A DNA stretch of 64,000 bases from Candidatus Accumulibacter similis (GTDB lineage Bacteria > Pseudomonadota > Gammaproteobacteria > Burkholderiales > Rhodocyclaceae). Position 1 is the first letter of the stretch, and the number at the start of each line of letters is the position of its first letter. The notes beneath the pieces are model-generated. The model saw only the letters and a program-made list of their open reading frames with translations, had not been told where the DNA came from and did no database searches. The DNA is taken from contig CP054595.1 in assembly GCA_013347225.1 (NCBI GenBank), positions 3,964,415 to 4,028,414 of the forward strand, read 5' to 3'. A program made the translations under genes and the position numbers. Below, in pieces: positions 18,101 through 27,393 of this stretch.

Positions 18101-20483
18101 CCAGGCGGCGCCGATCGTCGTGCCGGCACCGCCGATCGCCCCGGCGATCGCCGCCGCCCCGGCGGAAGTGCCGCTCGTCCAGGACGAGTTCGACGAACAG
18201 CTGCTGCCACTGTTCATCGAGGAGGCGATTGACCTCAACCAGAACATCGCGGCACAGTTGCGCGCCTGGCGCAGCAACCCCGCCGATCCCGAGCCGGTAC
18301 GGCGGCTGGCACGCCTGTTCCACAGTCTCAAGGGCAGCGCGCGCATGGCTGGCGCGATGAATCTCGGCAACCTGACGCATGCCATCGAAACACGCATGAA
18401 GGAAGCGCAGGACGCCGGCGCCGCACCGATCGAGCTGATCGACGACATCGACAATGCTTTCGACGTCATCATCCAGCTTGTCGAACGTCTGCAGCGCGGC
18501 GAAATGGCCGATACGCCGCTCGAGATTTCCGACGCGGCAGCCAGCGAACTGGTCGGCGACGCCGCCACCGATGCCGCTGCAGACGCGGCCGAGCAAGCGG
18601 TCAGCGCCGTTCCTCGCGCCGAGGGGCCGGAAGCGGAAGCCGAGACTGCCGCGCAGCGGACGAACCTGCGCGTGCGCGCCGACCTCATCGACCGGCTGGT
18701 CAACGAAGCCGGCGAACTGTCGATCGCCCGTTTGCGCATCGAAGGCGAAATGCGAGGGATCAAGGCTTCGCTGCTCGACCTGACCGAGAACGTGATTCGC
18801 CTGCGCCGGCAGTTGCGCGAGATCGAGATTCAGGCCGAGTTGCAGATGCAGTCGCGCACCGCTGTCACCGACGAGCAGCACGCGGACTTCGATCCGCTCG
18901 AGTTCGACCGCTTCACGCGCTTCCAGGAACTGACCCGGATGATGGCCGAATCGGTGAACGACGTCGCCACCGTGCAGCAGAACCTGCTGAAGAACCTCGA
19001 CGACGCGAACGCGGCGATCATCGCCCAGGCCCGTCTGAATCGCGAGGTGCAGCAGGAACTGATGTCGGTGCGCATGGTCCCGTTCGCCAGCATTGCCGAT
19101 CGCCTGTACCGCATCGTTCGCCAGGCCAGCAAGGACACCGGCAAGCGGGCCAACCTGGAGATCCGCGGCGCGCAGCTCGAACTCGACCGCAGCGTCCTCG
19201 ACAAGATGCTGGCGCCACTGGAACACGTGCTGCGCAACGCTGTTGCGCACGGCCTCGAGGATGCGCCGGTGCGTCGGGCGAGGGGCAAGGCGGATATCGG
19301 CGAGATCACACTGACGCTGGTTCAGGAAGGGAACGAAGTCATCCTGTCGATCGCCGATGACGGTACCGGTCTCGACCTCGAACGGCTGCGCGAAAGAGGC
19401 CTCCGCTCCGGCCTGTTGCGCAGCGAGGATGCCGACAACGCGGAGCGGGTGATCGACCTGATCTTTGCCCCCGGCATCTCGACAGCCTCGCAGGTTTCCC
19501 AGCTGGCCGGCCGCGGCATCGGCATGGACGTCCTGAAGAGCGAGGTGACGAGCCTCGGTGGTCGCATCGAAGTCCTTTCCAGCGCCGGCCAGGGAACGAC
19601 CTTCCGGCTCTACCTGCCGCTCACGCTGGCCGTAACCAAGGCCCTGCTGGTGCGCTCCGGCAACCGCCATTACGCCATCCCGGCCGCCATGATCGAGCAG
19701 GCGCTCGACCTCAAGGAAAAGAGTCTGGCGCGAATCCGCGATGCTCGCGAGGCGGTCTGGACCGGCAACCACTACCCATTCAGCTACCTGCCACATCTTC
19801 TCGGCGAGCCGCAGGCGCTGCCCGAGAAGCACGTGCAGTACTGGGTTCTGCTGTTGCGCAGCGGCAGCAAGCGAGTGGCGCTGCAGGTCGACGAGCTGCT
19901 CGGCAACCAGGAAATCGTCGTCAAGAACATCGGCGCCCAGCTGGCGCGGGTGATTGGCATCGACGGCGCCACCGTCCTCGGCAACGGACAGGTCGTGCTG
20001 ATCCTCAACCCGATCGCCCTCGCCAGCCGCGACCGCCTGCCGCCAGCGGTGTCGCCGGTACCGACGGTACGACAGCCCCTGGCTGGCGATCGCAGCACGG
20101 CAACGGTGCCGACGATCATCATCGTCGATGACTCTCTGACCGTGCGCAAGATCACCAGCCGGCTGCTGGCACGCGAGGGTTACCAGGTGCTGACCGCCAA
20201 GGACGGCGTCGAAGCGCTCGAGCAGATGGTTGCCGTCGTTCCGGACGTGATGCTGGTCGATATCGAGATGCCGCGCATGGATGGTTTCGAGCTGACGCGA
20301 AACGTTCGCGCGGACAAGCGACTGGGAGCCGTGCCGATCATCATGATCACCTCACGGACGGCGGACAAGCACCGGCAGTACGCGCTCGAACTCGGTGTCA
20401 ATCATTATCTCGGCAAACCCTTCCAGGAGGACGAACTGCTGCGGCTGGTCAGCGGCCACGTCCGGGAACTGCGCCACGCTTGA
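15117..20483 (+). CDS. chpA: Pil-Chp hybrid histidine kinase ChpA/PilL
   Basis: A very large CheA-type kinase of 1788 residues. Hpt-like histidines are seen at about 55 (HLHQVQGAL), 723 (VHTLKGSGRM), 893 (AHTLAGIAGT) and 1069 (FHSLKGSARM); the first is degenerate. Dimerisation and HATPase segments follow (HVLRNAVAHGLEDAP; DDGTGLDLERL; GRGIGMDVL), then a CheW-like domain (about 1505-1630) and a C-terminal receiver (IIIVDDSLTV; phospho-Asp near 1715 in VDIEMPRMDG). ATG 15117 is preferred to an upstream TTG at 15099 because GGAGAGA at 15101-15107 is well placed. It ends the pilGHIJ-chpA operon, and its 3' end overlaps the photolyase 3' end by 35 bases on the other strand. Confidence 0.93.
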   Translation: MNAPTDFDIGPLTWVKSEIDLALERAEQALQGFPAEIADDQGDRQQIRFCRTHLHQVQGALTIVGLDGVTQVAEAMEFLLEALEKQEQPVDAAAVSLVDRSLTALRHYLDDLISGQPNQPLRLLPLYRELQVARGQSRVIASDLFFPDLRVRPPARGATAQQLERGEFEHRLRQQRAHFQRGLLAWLRAPGERAGVAEMLSAVKRIEAIQEMPSARAFWWVATAFLTALGEGALPADADAKQLCTRIDLQTRRLLEGSSNVAERLMRDALYLVGIARSNHRTVQKVKQAYRLPALIAAEVALAPVAEDAVRRRLRDAITATEEAWNRFAAGTTQALPVFRANAATLVAVAEEAGQPDFLRLTRAIAEVASFLGQSPVRHSEALAMESATAILLAQNAQENLQYLDSSFTHQVDVMAARIHDCIAGTPLPPESELPALDEMSRQAQEKMLVGQVAREITNNLAQIEQVLDGFFRDADRRGDLVQLDAPLRQVIGALTMMRHEGAVAVLRHCTTEVARFSDPGYEPQQADFERLAEQLSLIGFFVDAMQTGAADFEAFVSRMRASGEPEETEAEVATVEQEVEQQKREAHALLVALKEQPSDAALRQEVAQNLTALQKDADLVADKELGQQAKHVLSALAAGGDAAPQIDAAMATLKPEVPLAPPPSAETIQLSQATAEEVDAELLGIFLEEADEVLGSIHDNLQLLEQKPHDVEVLTALRRSVHTLKGSGRMVGLKELGEAAWSVEQVLNLWLRQELEVTTQLLDLLGQAYAAFSAWVEHLKTGLGEVPDIRRMCALATALRERDDAVLGVAGGTVATPGVAEAPAGEAAPTTAAVAMEPAATPERTRLSIAPALVGIFRDEAATHLATLQREFALLEGDLTAPSSHEMYRAAHTLAGIAGTVGLAVIKHLGHALELALVRRNHAAGRDSLEAIETVRQAIAELALMLADVSREHEPEAIPSLLAALDSLYPELAVDERLEAAAAADEEQVAADLAQAAPIVVPAPPIAPAIAAAPAEVPLVQDEFDEQLLPLFIEEAIDLNQNIAAQLRAWRSNPADPEPVRRLARLFHSLKGSARMAGAMNLGNLTHAIETRMKEAQDAGAAPIELIDDIDNAFDVIIQLVERLQRGEMADTPLEISDAAASELVGDAATDAAADAAEQAVSAVPRAEGPEAEAETAAQRTNLRVRADLIDRLVNEAGELSIARLRIEGEMRGIKASLLDLTENVIRLRRQLREIEIQAELQMQSRTAVTDEQHADFDPLEFDRFTRFQELTRMMAESVNDVATVQQNLLKNLDDANAAIIAQARLNREVQQELMSVRMVPFASIADRLYRIVRQASKDTGKRANLEIRGAQLELDRSVLDKMLAPLEHVLRNAVAHGLEDAPVRRARGKADIGEITLTLVQEGNEVILSIADDGTGLDLERLRERGLRSGLLRSEDADNAERVIDLIFAPGISTASQVSQLAGRGIGMDVLKSEVTSLGGRIEVLSSAGQGTTFRLYLPLTLAVTKALLVRSGNRHYAIPAAMIEQALDLKEKSLARIRDAREAVWTGNHYPFSYLPHLLGEPQALPEKHVQYWVLLLRSGSKRVALQVDELLGNQEIVVKNIGAQLARVIGIDGATVLGNGQVVLILNPIALASRDRLPPAVSPVPTVRQPLAGDRSTATVPTIIIVDDSLTVRKITSRLLAREGYQVLTAKDGVEALEQMVAVVPDVMLVDIEMPRMDGFELTRNVRADKRLGAVPIIMITSRTADKHRQYALELGVNHYLGKPFQEDELLRLVSGHVRELRHA

Positions 20484-21909
20484 CGACGGCGTAGCGCTGC
20501 AGCGTGCAGCGCCTCGCCTCATCGTGGTCAACCATCGGCGCCGGCGTCTCGCGACCGACGCGGACGGCGCATGCGGCCTGCTCGGCAGCGCTCATGCGCC
20601 ATGGGGCATGGATGAATCGGTCAGGAACGGCCGCCAGTTCCGGCAGGTAGCGGCGGATGAACCTGCCGCCGGGATCGAAACGCTCGGATTGCGTGACCGG
20701 ATTGAAGACGCGGAAGTACGGCTGCGCATCGCAGCCAGTCGAGGCCGCCCACTGCCAGCCGCCGTTGTTGGCCGCAAGGTCGAAATCGTTCAATTGGCGG
20801 GCGAAGTAGGCTTCGCCGCGGCGCCAGTCGATGCCCAGATCCTTCGTCAGGAACGAAGCCACCAGCATGCGCAGCCGGTTGTGCATGTAGCCGGTGCCGT
20901 TGATCTGCCGCATGGCGGCGTCGACCAGCGGATAGCCCGTCCGCCCGGCGCACCAGTCGGCGAACGCCTGCTCGGCGGCAGCGCCCTGCTCCCAGGCGAT
21001 GGCATCGTACTCAGGCCGGAAGGAGCGCTCGACGACATGCGGAAAGCGGTCGAGAATCATGAAGTAGAAGTCGCGCCAAATGAGCTCGGACAACCAGGTC
21101 GCCGCGCCTTCGGCCCCTGGCCGCAAGGCGCCGGCGGCGATCGCCAGCGCCACCACCTGCCGCACCGAGACGGTGCCGAAGCGCAGGTGCACCGAGAGAT
21201 AGGAAACGCCCTTGACCGCCGGAAAGTCGCGCTGCTGCCGGTAGAGTGACACGCGTCCGGCGAAGTCCAGCAGCCGCTGCCGGCCGCCGGCCATGCCGGG
21301 GACGATGCCCAGAGCTCGCAGCCCGGCTTCGGCGAAGCCGAGGTCGGCCAGCGAAGGCACACCAAGCGCCATCGGCGATGCGACCAGGCGACCGCCGTGT
21401 CCGCCGTGCGGCTGCCAGTCGTCCTCGGTCAGCCGTTTCAGCCAGGCATTCCGGTACGGGGTGAAGACGGTGAAGGGCCTCCCGGCCTGGGTCAGGACCT
21501 CTTCGCCGTCGAACAGCGCCTGATCCTTGAACAACTCGAAACCGATGCCGTGCAGACGCAACGCCGCCGCTACCGCCGCGTCACGCTGCTTCGCCTGCGG
21601 CTCGTAATCCCGGTTGGCAAACACCGCCGTCACAGCCAGTTCGCGCGCCAGCAGAGGAATCTCGTCGCGCGCCCAGCCATGCCGGACAACCAGCGCGCCG
21701 CCGCGCGCCCGCAGCGCGTGGTCGAGTTCGAGCAATGACTCGCAGATGAACTCGAGGCGCCGATCGGCAGTGTGGCGCAGCGGATCGATGATCTGGCGAT
21801 CGAAGACGAAGGCACAATGAACCCGCCTGGCACGTCGCAGCGCCTCACACAGGGCCGCCTGATCGTAATCCCGCAGGTCACGCCGAAACCAGACAAGAAT
21901 GGAGTCCAC
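20449..21909 (-). CDS. phrB: deoxyribodipyrimidine photo-lyase
   Basis: A 486-residue class I CPD photolyase/cryptochrome-family protein that repairs UV dimers using light and FADH-. The N-terminal antenna domain starts VWFRRDLRDYDQAAL. The FAD-binding C-terminal half contains TWLSELIWRDFYFMIL, RTGYPLVDAAMRQI, GYMHNRLRMLVASFL and WQWAASTGCDAQPYFR, the strongest family marks. The start is GTG 21909. The last residues, after about 465, are not conserved, and this tail is what overlaps chpA (20449-20483). It is divergent from yqgE with 47 bases between the starts. Confidence 0.93.
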   Translation of the reverse strand: MDSILVWFRRDLRDYDQAALCEALRRARRVHCAFVFDRQIIDPLRHTADRRLEFICESLLELDHALRARGGALVVRHGWARDEIPLLARELAVTAVFANRDYEPQAKQRDAAVAAALRLHGIGFELFKDQALFDGEEVLTQAGRPFTVFTPYRNAWLKRLTEDDWQPHGGHGGRLVASPMALGVPSLADLGFAEAGLRALGIVPGMAGGRQRLLDFAGRVSLYRQQRDFPAVKGVSYLSVHLRFGTVSVRQVVALAIAAGALRPGAEGAATWLSELIWRDFYFMILDRFPHVVERSFRPEYDAIAWEQGAAAEQAFADWCAGRTGYPLVDAAMRQINGTGYMHNRLRMLVASFLTKDLGIDWRRGEAYFARQLNDFDLAANNGGWQWAASTGCDAQPYFRVFNPVTQSERFDPGGRFIRRYLPELAAVPDRFIHAPWRMSAAEQAACAVRVGRETPAPMVDHDEARRCTLQRYAVVKRGAVPGRGR

Positions 21910-21921
21910 CGCCGATTACCT

Positions 21922-21950
21922 TTGTGTCGGCCGCCAGCGCCGATTAGAAT
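21922..21950 (+). promoter_or_regulatory. promoter of the yqgE-ruvX-pyr operon, predicting a leaderless mRNA
   Basis: TTGTGT (21922-21927) and TAGAAT (21945-21950) are spaced by exactly 17 bases. The expected transcription start, 6-7 bases after the -10, is the A of ATG 21957 itself. No Shine-Dalgarno sequence fits between the -10 and the ATG, so the first cistron is probably translated from a leaderless transcript. Confidence 0.6.
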
Positions 21951-21956
21951 ACCAAC

Positions 21957-22517
21957 ATGCAAAGCATCGATCTGACGGATCATTTTCTCATTGCCATGCC
22001 GGCGATGGTGGACTCGTTTTTCGCCAAGTCGCTCGTTTATGTTGCCGAGCACAACCCCCGCGGCGCCCTCGGGCTGATCGTCAACCGACCAATCGACATG
22101 AGTCTCGGCAGCCTGCTCGAGCGGATCGACGTGCCGCTGCAGGCAGACGGAATCGCCAATCTGCCGGTTTTTTTCGGCGGCCCGGTACAGACCGACCGCG
22201 GCTTCGTGCTGCACCGCCCGGTTGGCCAATGGCAGTCCACTCTGGTGGTCAATGAGCACGTCGGTCTGACCAGCTCACGCGACATCCTGCAGGCGGTGGC
22301 CCAGCGCGGCCAGCCGCGTGACCTTATGGTCACGCTTGGCTACGCCGGCTGGTCCGCCGGCCAGATCGAGCACGAACTGGCACAGAATGCCTGGCTGACG
22401 GTACCTGCCCAGTTGCGCATCCTGTTCGAACTGCCCTACGAGGAACGACTGCCGTCGGCACTCGAACTGCTCGGCGTCAGCCTGACCAATCTCGTCGACG
22501 AAGCCGGGCATGCCTGA
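21957..22517 (+). CDS. yqgE: YqgE/AlgH family protein
   Basis: A 186-residue DUF179 protein of unresolved biochemical role; AlgH was first linked to alginate regulation in Pseudomonas. Family features are [47 protein letters not shown] and the [14 protein letters not shown] block. The ATG lies 6 bases after a TAGAAT -10 box, so translation is probably leaderless. The last 8 bases overlap ruvX, the classic yqgE-yqgF linkage of proteobacteria. Confidence 0.93.
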   Translation: MQSIDLTDHFLIAMPAMVDSFFAKSLVYVAEHNPRGALGLIVNRPIDMSLGSLLERIDVPLQADGIANLPVFFGGPVQTDRGFVLHRPVGQWQSTLVVNEHVGLTSSRDILQAVAQRGQPRDLMVTLGYAGWSAGQIEHELAQNAWLTVPAQLRILFELPYEERLPSALELLGVSLTNLVDEAGHA

Positions 22518-22992
22518 AGCGGCTGTGAGACCGCGGGGAACCGTCCTCGCCTTCGATTTTGGCGAAAAGCGCATCGGGGTTGCGGTTGGCGACTGGCAAC
22601 TGCGGCAGGCGCATGCGCTGACGACGATCGACGCCGCCGCGAGCGCCGCTCGCTTTGCCGCCATCGCCGCGCTGATTGCCGAATGGCAGCCGGACAGTCT
22701 CGTCGTCGGCCAGCCGCTCGCGCTCGATGGCACACCGCATGCAATGACTGCGCGCTGCACACGTTTCGCCAACCAGTTGCGCGGCCGCTTCGGTCTCATC
22801 GTCGAACCCGCCGACGAGCGGCTGACATCGGCGGACGCCGCCGCACAACTGCGCGCAGCCGGGCACGGCGCCCACCAGACACGCCGGCACCTCGATGCCG
22901 TCGCCGCCCAACTGATCCTGCAGGGCCACTTCGACGCAGCTGCGGACAGCCAGCCGATGCCGCCCGCTGAGACAACCCGGGAACTCGGATGA
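22510..22992 (+). CDS. ruvX: YqgF/RuvX putative pre-16S rRNA nuclease (Holliday-junction resolvase fold)
   Basis: A 160-residue RNase H-fold protein; homologues process the 5' end of 16S rRNA and were earlier called Holliday-junction resolvases. The motif [18 protein letters not shown] gives the first catalytic Asp, [17 protein letters not shown] the central block, and DERLTSADA the acidic block. It overlaps yqgE by 8 bases and pyrR by 4, so translation is coupled through the operon. Confidence 0.92.
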   Translation: MPEAAVRPRGTVLAFDFGEKRIGVAVGDWQLRQAHALTTIDAAASAARFAAIAALIAEWQPDSLVVGQPLALDGTPHAMTARCTRFANQLRGRFGLIVEPADERLTSADAAAQLRAAGHGAHQTRRHLDAVAAQLILQGHFDAAADSQPMPPAETTRELG

Positions 22993-23505
22993 ACGCCCAG
23001 AAGACAACCCATGGCGTCGCATTGCCCGATGCCGAAGCGCTGTGCGTGCAACTGGCCGAACTGATCCGGCCCGACCTGCAGCCGGAAACGGTCGTCGTCG
23101 GCATCCACAGCGGCGGCGCCTGGGTTGCCCAGCGCCTGCACAAGCTGCTCGGGCTGGACAGCGAGATCGGCCTGATCGACGTTTCCTTCCACCGCGACGA
23201 CTACCGCGCGCGCGGTCTGCATCCGCGGGTGAAGCCGAGCTCGATTCCTTTCGACGTCGAGGGCCGCACGCTGATCCTGGTAGACGACGTGCTGTACACC
23301 GGCCGCACGACGCGCGCAGCGATCAACGAGCTCTTCGATTATGGCCGTCCGGCGAGGATTCAGCTCGCCGTCCTCGCCGATCGCGGCAGGCGCCAGCTCC
23401 CCATCTGCGCAGACTTCTGCGCGTGGCGAGTCGATCTCGATCCGTCCTCGGAACTGGTCCTCTCGCTGGATGACAGCGGCCGACTGCAGTGGAGCCTGGA
23501 CGAGC

Positions 23506-23513
<8 letters not shown>
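22989..23513 (+). CDS. pyrR: PyrR: uracil phosphoribosyltransferase / pyr regulator homologue
   Basis: A 174-residue type I phosphoribosyltransferase. The PRPP loop is [18 protein letters not shown], and [17 protein letters not shown] forms the early nucleotide-binding loop. In Firmicutes PyrR binds pyr mRNA leaders and attenuates transcription. Here the gene sits inside the operon with 4 to 8-base overlaps, and no attenuator is visible upstream of pyrB, so RNA regulation is uncertain and the enzyme activity is the safer inference. Confidence 0.9.
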
Positions 23514-24465
<952 letters not shown>

Positions 24466-24468
24466 GGC

Positions 24469-25725
24469 ATGGGCGAGGAAACGCTGCAGATCCGCAACGG
24501 CCGTCTCGTCGATCCGGCCAACCGGGTGGACGGACGGCTCGACCTGTTCGTTGCCGGTGGTCGCGTCGCCGCGATCGGCCAGCCTCCGCCAGGCTTCACG
24601 GCGCAGCGCGTCATCGACGCGGCCGGCATGATCGTCTGCCCGGGCCTGGTCGATCTGTCGGCACGTCTGGGTGCCATCGAGCCCGAACTGGCGGCAGCCG
24701 TCGCCGGCGGCGTCACCTCGCTGGCCTGCCCACCCGACAGCAAGCCGCCGCTCGACGAACCCGGTCTGGTCGAGCGACTGGTCAGACGCAGCGATACCGT
24801 CGGTCTGGCACGCGTCTATCCGATCGGCGCCCTCACCGAGCAACTCGCCGGCGAGCGCCTCGCCGAAATGAACGGCTTGGCACGTGCCGGCTGCATCGCT
24901 TTCTCGCAGGCCAAGCGGGCGATCGTAGACACACAGCTCCTGCTGCGCGCGATGCAGTATGCGGCGACCTTTGGCTATGCCGTCCGCCTGCGGCCGCAGG
25001 ATGACTTTCTCGCCCGTGACGGCGTCGCGCACGATGGTGAAGTCGCGTCGCGGCTGGGCCTGACCGGCATTCCGGTGGTCGCCGAAGGCATCGCCACCGC
25101 AACCGCCCTGCAACTGGCGGTGCACACCGGCGTGCGACTGCACCTGTCACGCCTCTCGTCGGCGGCGGCGATCGCTCTCGTGCGCGCGGCCAGGGACGGC
25201 GGCATGCCGGTCAGTTGCGACGTCGCGGTGCACCACCTGCACCTGTCCGAGATGGACATCGGCTTCTTCGACAGCAATGCGCGCTTCGACCCGCCGCTGC
25301 GCTCCGCCAGCGACCGCGACGCGCTGCGCAGCGCGGTCGCCGACGGCGTGGCGGCGATCTGTTCCGACCACACTCCGGTTGATGCAGACGGCAAGCAGCT
25401 GCCGTTTGCCGAGGCCCTGCCCGGCGCCTCCGCGCTTGAGTTGCTGCTGCCGTTGACGCTGCTCTGGGCGGCGCAGTCCCGGCTGCCCCTGCTCTCGGCC
25501 CTCGCCCGCATCACTGCCGATCCGGCGGCGATCCTCGGCATCGCAGCGGGTTCTCTTGGCGTCGGCGAGGCTGCCGACCTGTGCATCTTCGATCCCGACG
25601 AATCCTGGCGTGTCACGCCCGAGGCCTTGCGCAGCCAGGGCAAGCACACGCCCTACCTCGGCTACGAGCTCAGCGGCCGCGTCCACCTGACGCTCGTCGG
25701 CGGCAGGGTCGTCTTCGAAGGCTGA
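24469..25725 (+). CDS. pyrX: inactive dihydroorotase homologue (PyrC'), ATCase partner
   Basis: A 418-residue amidohydrolase-fold protein. In active type I dihydroorotases the metal pair is D-x-H-x-H; here the aligned residues 62-66 are DLSAR, so both His ligands are replaced (Ser64, Arg66). A late Asp-containing block (CSDHTPVDADGK) is retained. This matches the catalytically dead PyrC' of Pseudomonas-type ATCase, needed only to assemble the PyrB dodecamer. Position directly after pyrB supports this. A true dihydroorotase must be encoded elsewhere. Confidence 0.9.
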   Translation: MGEETLQIRNGRLVDPANRVDGRLDLFVAGGRVAAIGQPPPGFTAQRVIDAAGMIVCPGLVDLSARLGAIEPELAAAVAGGVTSLACPPDSKPPLDEPGLVERLVRRSDTVGLARVYPIGALTEQLAGERLAEMNGLARAGCIAFSQAKRAIVDTQLLLRAMQYAATFGYAVRLRPQDDFLARDGVAHDGEVASRLGLTGIPVVAEGIATATALQLAVHTGVRLHLSRLSSAAAIALVRAARDGGMPVSCDVAVHHLHLSEMDIGFFDSNARFDPPLRSASDRDALRSAVADGVAAICSDHTPVDADGKQLPFAEALPGASALELLLPLTLLWAAQSRLPLLSALARITADPAAILGIAAGSLGVGEAADLCIFDPDESWRVTPEALRSQGKHTPYLGYELSGRVHLTLVGGRVVFEG

Positions 25726-25744
25726 CGCGCCCACAGCAGCGCTC

Positions 25745-26035
25745 TCATCCTCCGAGCAGGCGCAGTACGGCATCGGCTGGCGGATCGCTGACCAGCAGCA
25801 GCTTGCGCCGCGACCTCTCACCAGAGCGGATGGCCACCGCCGCTCGCGGCACGTCGAGCAGCTGCGCGATCAGCTCGACCAGGGCCGCATTGGCGCGGCC
25901 ATCGACGGCCGCTGCCGCGAGGCGAATCTTCAGGGCATCACCATGCTCGCCAGCCACCTCGCTGCGTTTCGCCCCCGGCTGGACATGCACCGTCAGGCTC
26001 AGCATCCCCGCCGCCAGCCGCGCCCAATGGCCCAC
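25745..26035 (-). CDS. yggU: YggU/DUF167 family protein
   Basis: A 96-residue small alpha/beta protein of unknown function. The family block is VQPGAKRSEVAG followed by LKIRLAAAAVDGRANAALVE and an acidic-to-basic C-terminal half (AIRSGERSRRKLLLV). A Met at residue 11 (MLSLTVHV) is an alternative start. It lies 3 bases after the yggT stop and ends the proC-yggT-yggU group; yggS-proC-yggT-yggU order is conserved in many proteobacteria. Confidence 0.85.
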   Translation of the reverse strand: MGHWARLAAGMLSLTVHVQPGAKRSEVAGEHGDALKIRLAAAAVDGRANAALVELIAQLLDVPRAAVAIRSGERSRRKLLLVSDPPADAVLRLLGG

Positions 26036-26038
26036 GGC

Positions 26039-26578
26039 TTACAGGAACATCAGCAACAGTTGCGCGAAGACGATGGCGATCAGCGGTGACAGGTCGATGC
26101 CGCCAATGGTCGGCAGCAGGCGCTGAATCGGCCGCAGGACCGGCCGGGTGAGTTGCGATAGCGGCTGTCCGAGCGGGGAATACGGGCTGATCCAGGACAG
26201 CACGGCCTGCAGCAGCAGCGCCACGATCAGCAGGTAGATGGCAAGGCGCAGCGTGGCGAGGAGACCAGACCAGAAGACGAGTGGCAGCCATACCCCGGGG
26301 GTTGCGCCGTCAATGCCCAGGCGCACGAGGAGCACCGCCAATGCGAGCACAACCTGCAACAGGTAAGCGGGCAGCAGGCTGGCCAAGTCGAGTCCATAGA
26401 ACCCGGGCAGTGCCCTGCGCAGCGGCCTGACGAGCCAGTTGCTCAGCTCGACGACAAAGGTGCCGAGCTGGTTGTTGAAGGACACCCGGCAAGCCTGCAT
26501 GAAGAAGCGCAGCAGCAGCGCGACGGTCAGGAAGGACAGCAGCGCATCAAGCAGGAAGAGACCGGCCGCGGCGATCAT
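26039..26578 (-). CDS. yggT: YggT family integral membrane protein
   Basis: A 179-residue membrane protein with about four hydrophobic helices arranged as two repeats. Each repeat has the family pattern of a helix followed by a short amphipathic stretch: LSNWLVRPLRRALPG and LTRPVLRPIQRLLP. Function is unresolved; proteins of this family have been linked to osmotic stress and cell division. The start codon overlaps the proC stop by one base. Confidence 0.88.
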   Translation of the reverse strand: MIAAAGLFLLDALLSFLTVALLLRFFMQACRVSFNNQLGTFVVELSNWLVRPLRRALPGFYGLDLASLLPAYLLQVVLALAVLLVRLGIDGATPGVWLPLVFWSGLLATLRLAIYLLIVALLLQAVLSWISPYSPLGQPLSQLTRPVLRPIQRLLPTIGGIDLSPLIAIVFAQLLLMFL

Positions 26579-27393
26579 CAGCCATCCTGACCCAGCAGCT
26601 CACCGAGTTCGCGACCGCGCGAGTTGGCAGCCAGCACCCCAGCGATGAACCCTTCCTTGACACAGCGCTGCTCCATCGTCCGCAGCGCCGCTTCCGTCGT
26701 GCCGCCTTTCGAAGTCACTCGCTCGCGCAGCACACAGGCCGCTTCGTCCGACTGCGCGGCGAGCCTGGCGGCACCGAGAACCGTATCGATCGACAGCTGC
26801 CGTGCCTGCGCGGGCGTCAGGCCGAGGTCGCCGGCCGCCTGCTGCAGCGCCTCGATGAAGAGGAAGACGTAGGCCGGACCACTCCCGGAGATCGCCGTCA
26901 CCGCGTCCATCTTCTCCTCGTCGGCAATCCAGAGCGTGCTGCCGACCGCCTGCAGGATCCGCTCGGCGCCCAGCCTCTCGGCCATCGAGACGGCGGCCAT
27001 GGCACAGAGGCCGGTCACTCCGGCGCCAATCAGGGCTGGCGTGTTGGGCATTGCGCGGACGATCTTGCCGTAGCCACCGAGCCAGCGCGACACATCGGCC
27101 AGTCGCAGGCCGGCAGCGATGCTGATGACCAGTTGCTGCTTGAGGAACGGCAGCAGCGGCGAACAGGCTTCCCGCATCTGTTGCGGCTTGACCGACAGCA
27201 GAACGGCGTCGCAATCGAGGGCGACCGCACTCGCTGCCTCATAGCAGCGCACGCCGTAGGCCAGGCGCAGCTTGGCGCGCCCCTGCGCCCCAAGCTCGAT
27301 GACCGCGATGTCCGACGCCGCAAAGCCGGTTTTCACCAGCCCGCCAATCAGTGCATTCGCCATGTTGCCACCACCAAGGAACGTGATCTTCAT
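26578..27393 (-). CDS. proC: pyrroline-5-carboxylate reductase
   Basis: A 271-residue NAD(P)H-dependent enzyme for the last step of proline synthesis. The Rossmann motif is ITFLGGGNMANALIGGL, followed by VLLSVKPQQM, MPNTPALIGAGVTGL and the signature AISGSGPAYVFLFIEALQ, with TSKGGTTEAAL near the C-terminus. It overlaps yggS by 4 bases and yggT by 1 base, so the group is a coupled operon. Confidence 0.95.
   Translation of the reverse strand: MKITFLGGGNMANALIGGLVKTGFAASDIAVIELGAQGRAKLRLAYGVRCYEAASAVALDCDAVLLSVKPQQMREACSPLLPFLKQQLVISIAAGLRLADVSRWLGGYGKIVRAMPNTPALIGAGVTGLCAMAAVSMAERLGAERILQAVGSTLWIADEEKMDAVTAISGSGPAYVFLFIEALQQAAGDLGLTPAQARQLSIDTVLGAARLAAQSDEAACVLRERVTSKGGTTEAALRTMEQRCVKEGFIAGVLAANSRGRELGELLGQDG

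Noticed and set aside
15816-19832. Long minus-strand open frame (1338 codons) opposite chpA
   Set aside because: It is an antisense shadow of a high-GC gene. The translation is Arg/Gln/His-rich with no family features, and the plus-strand ChpA domains are unambiguous.
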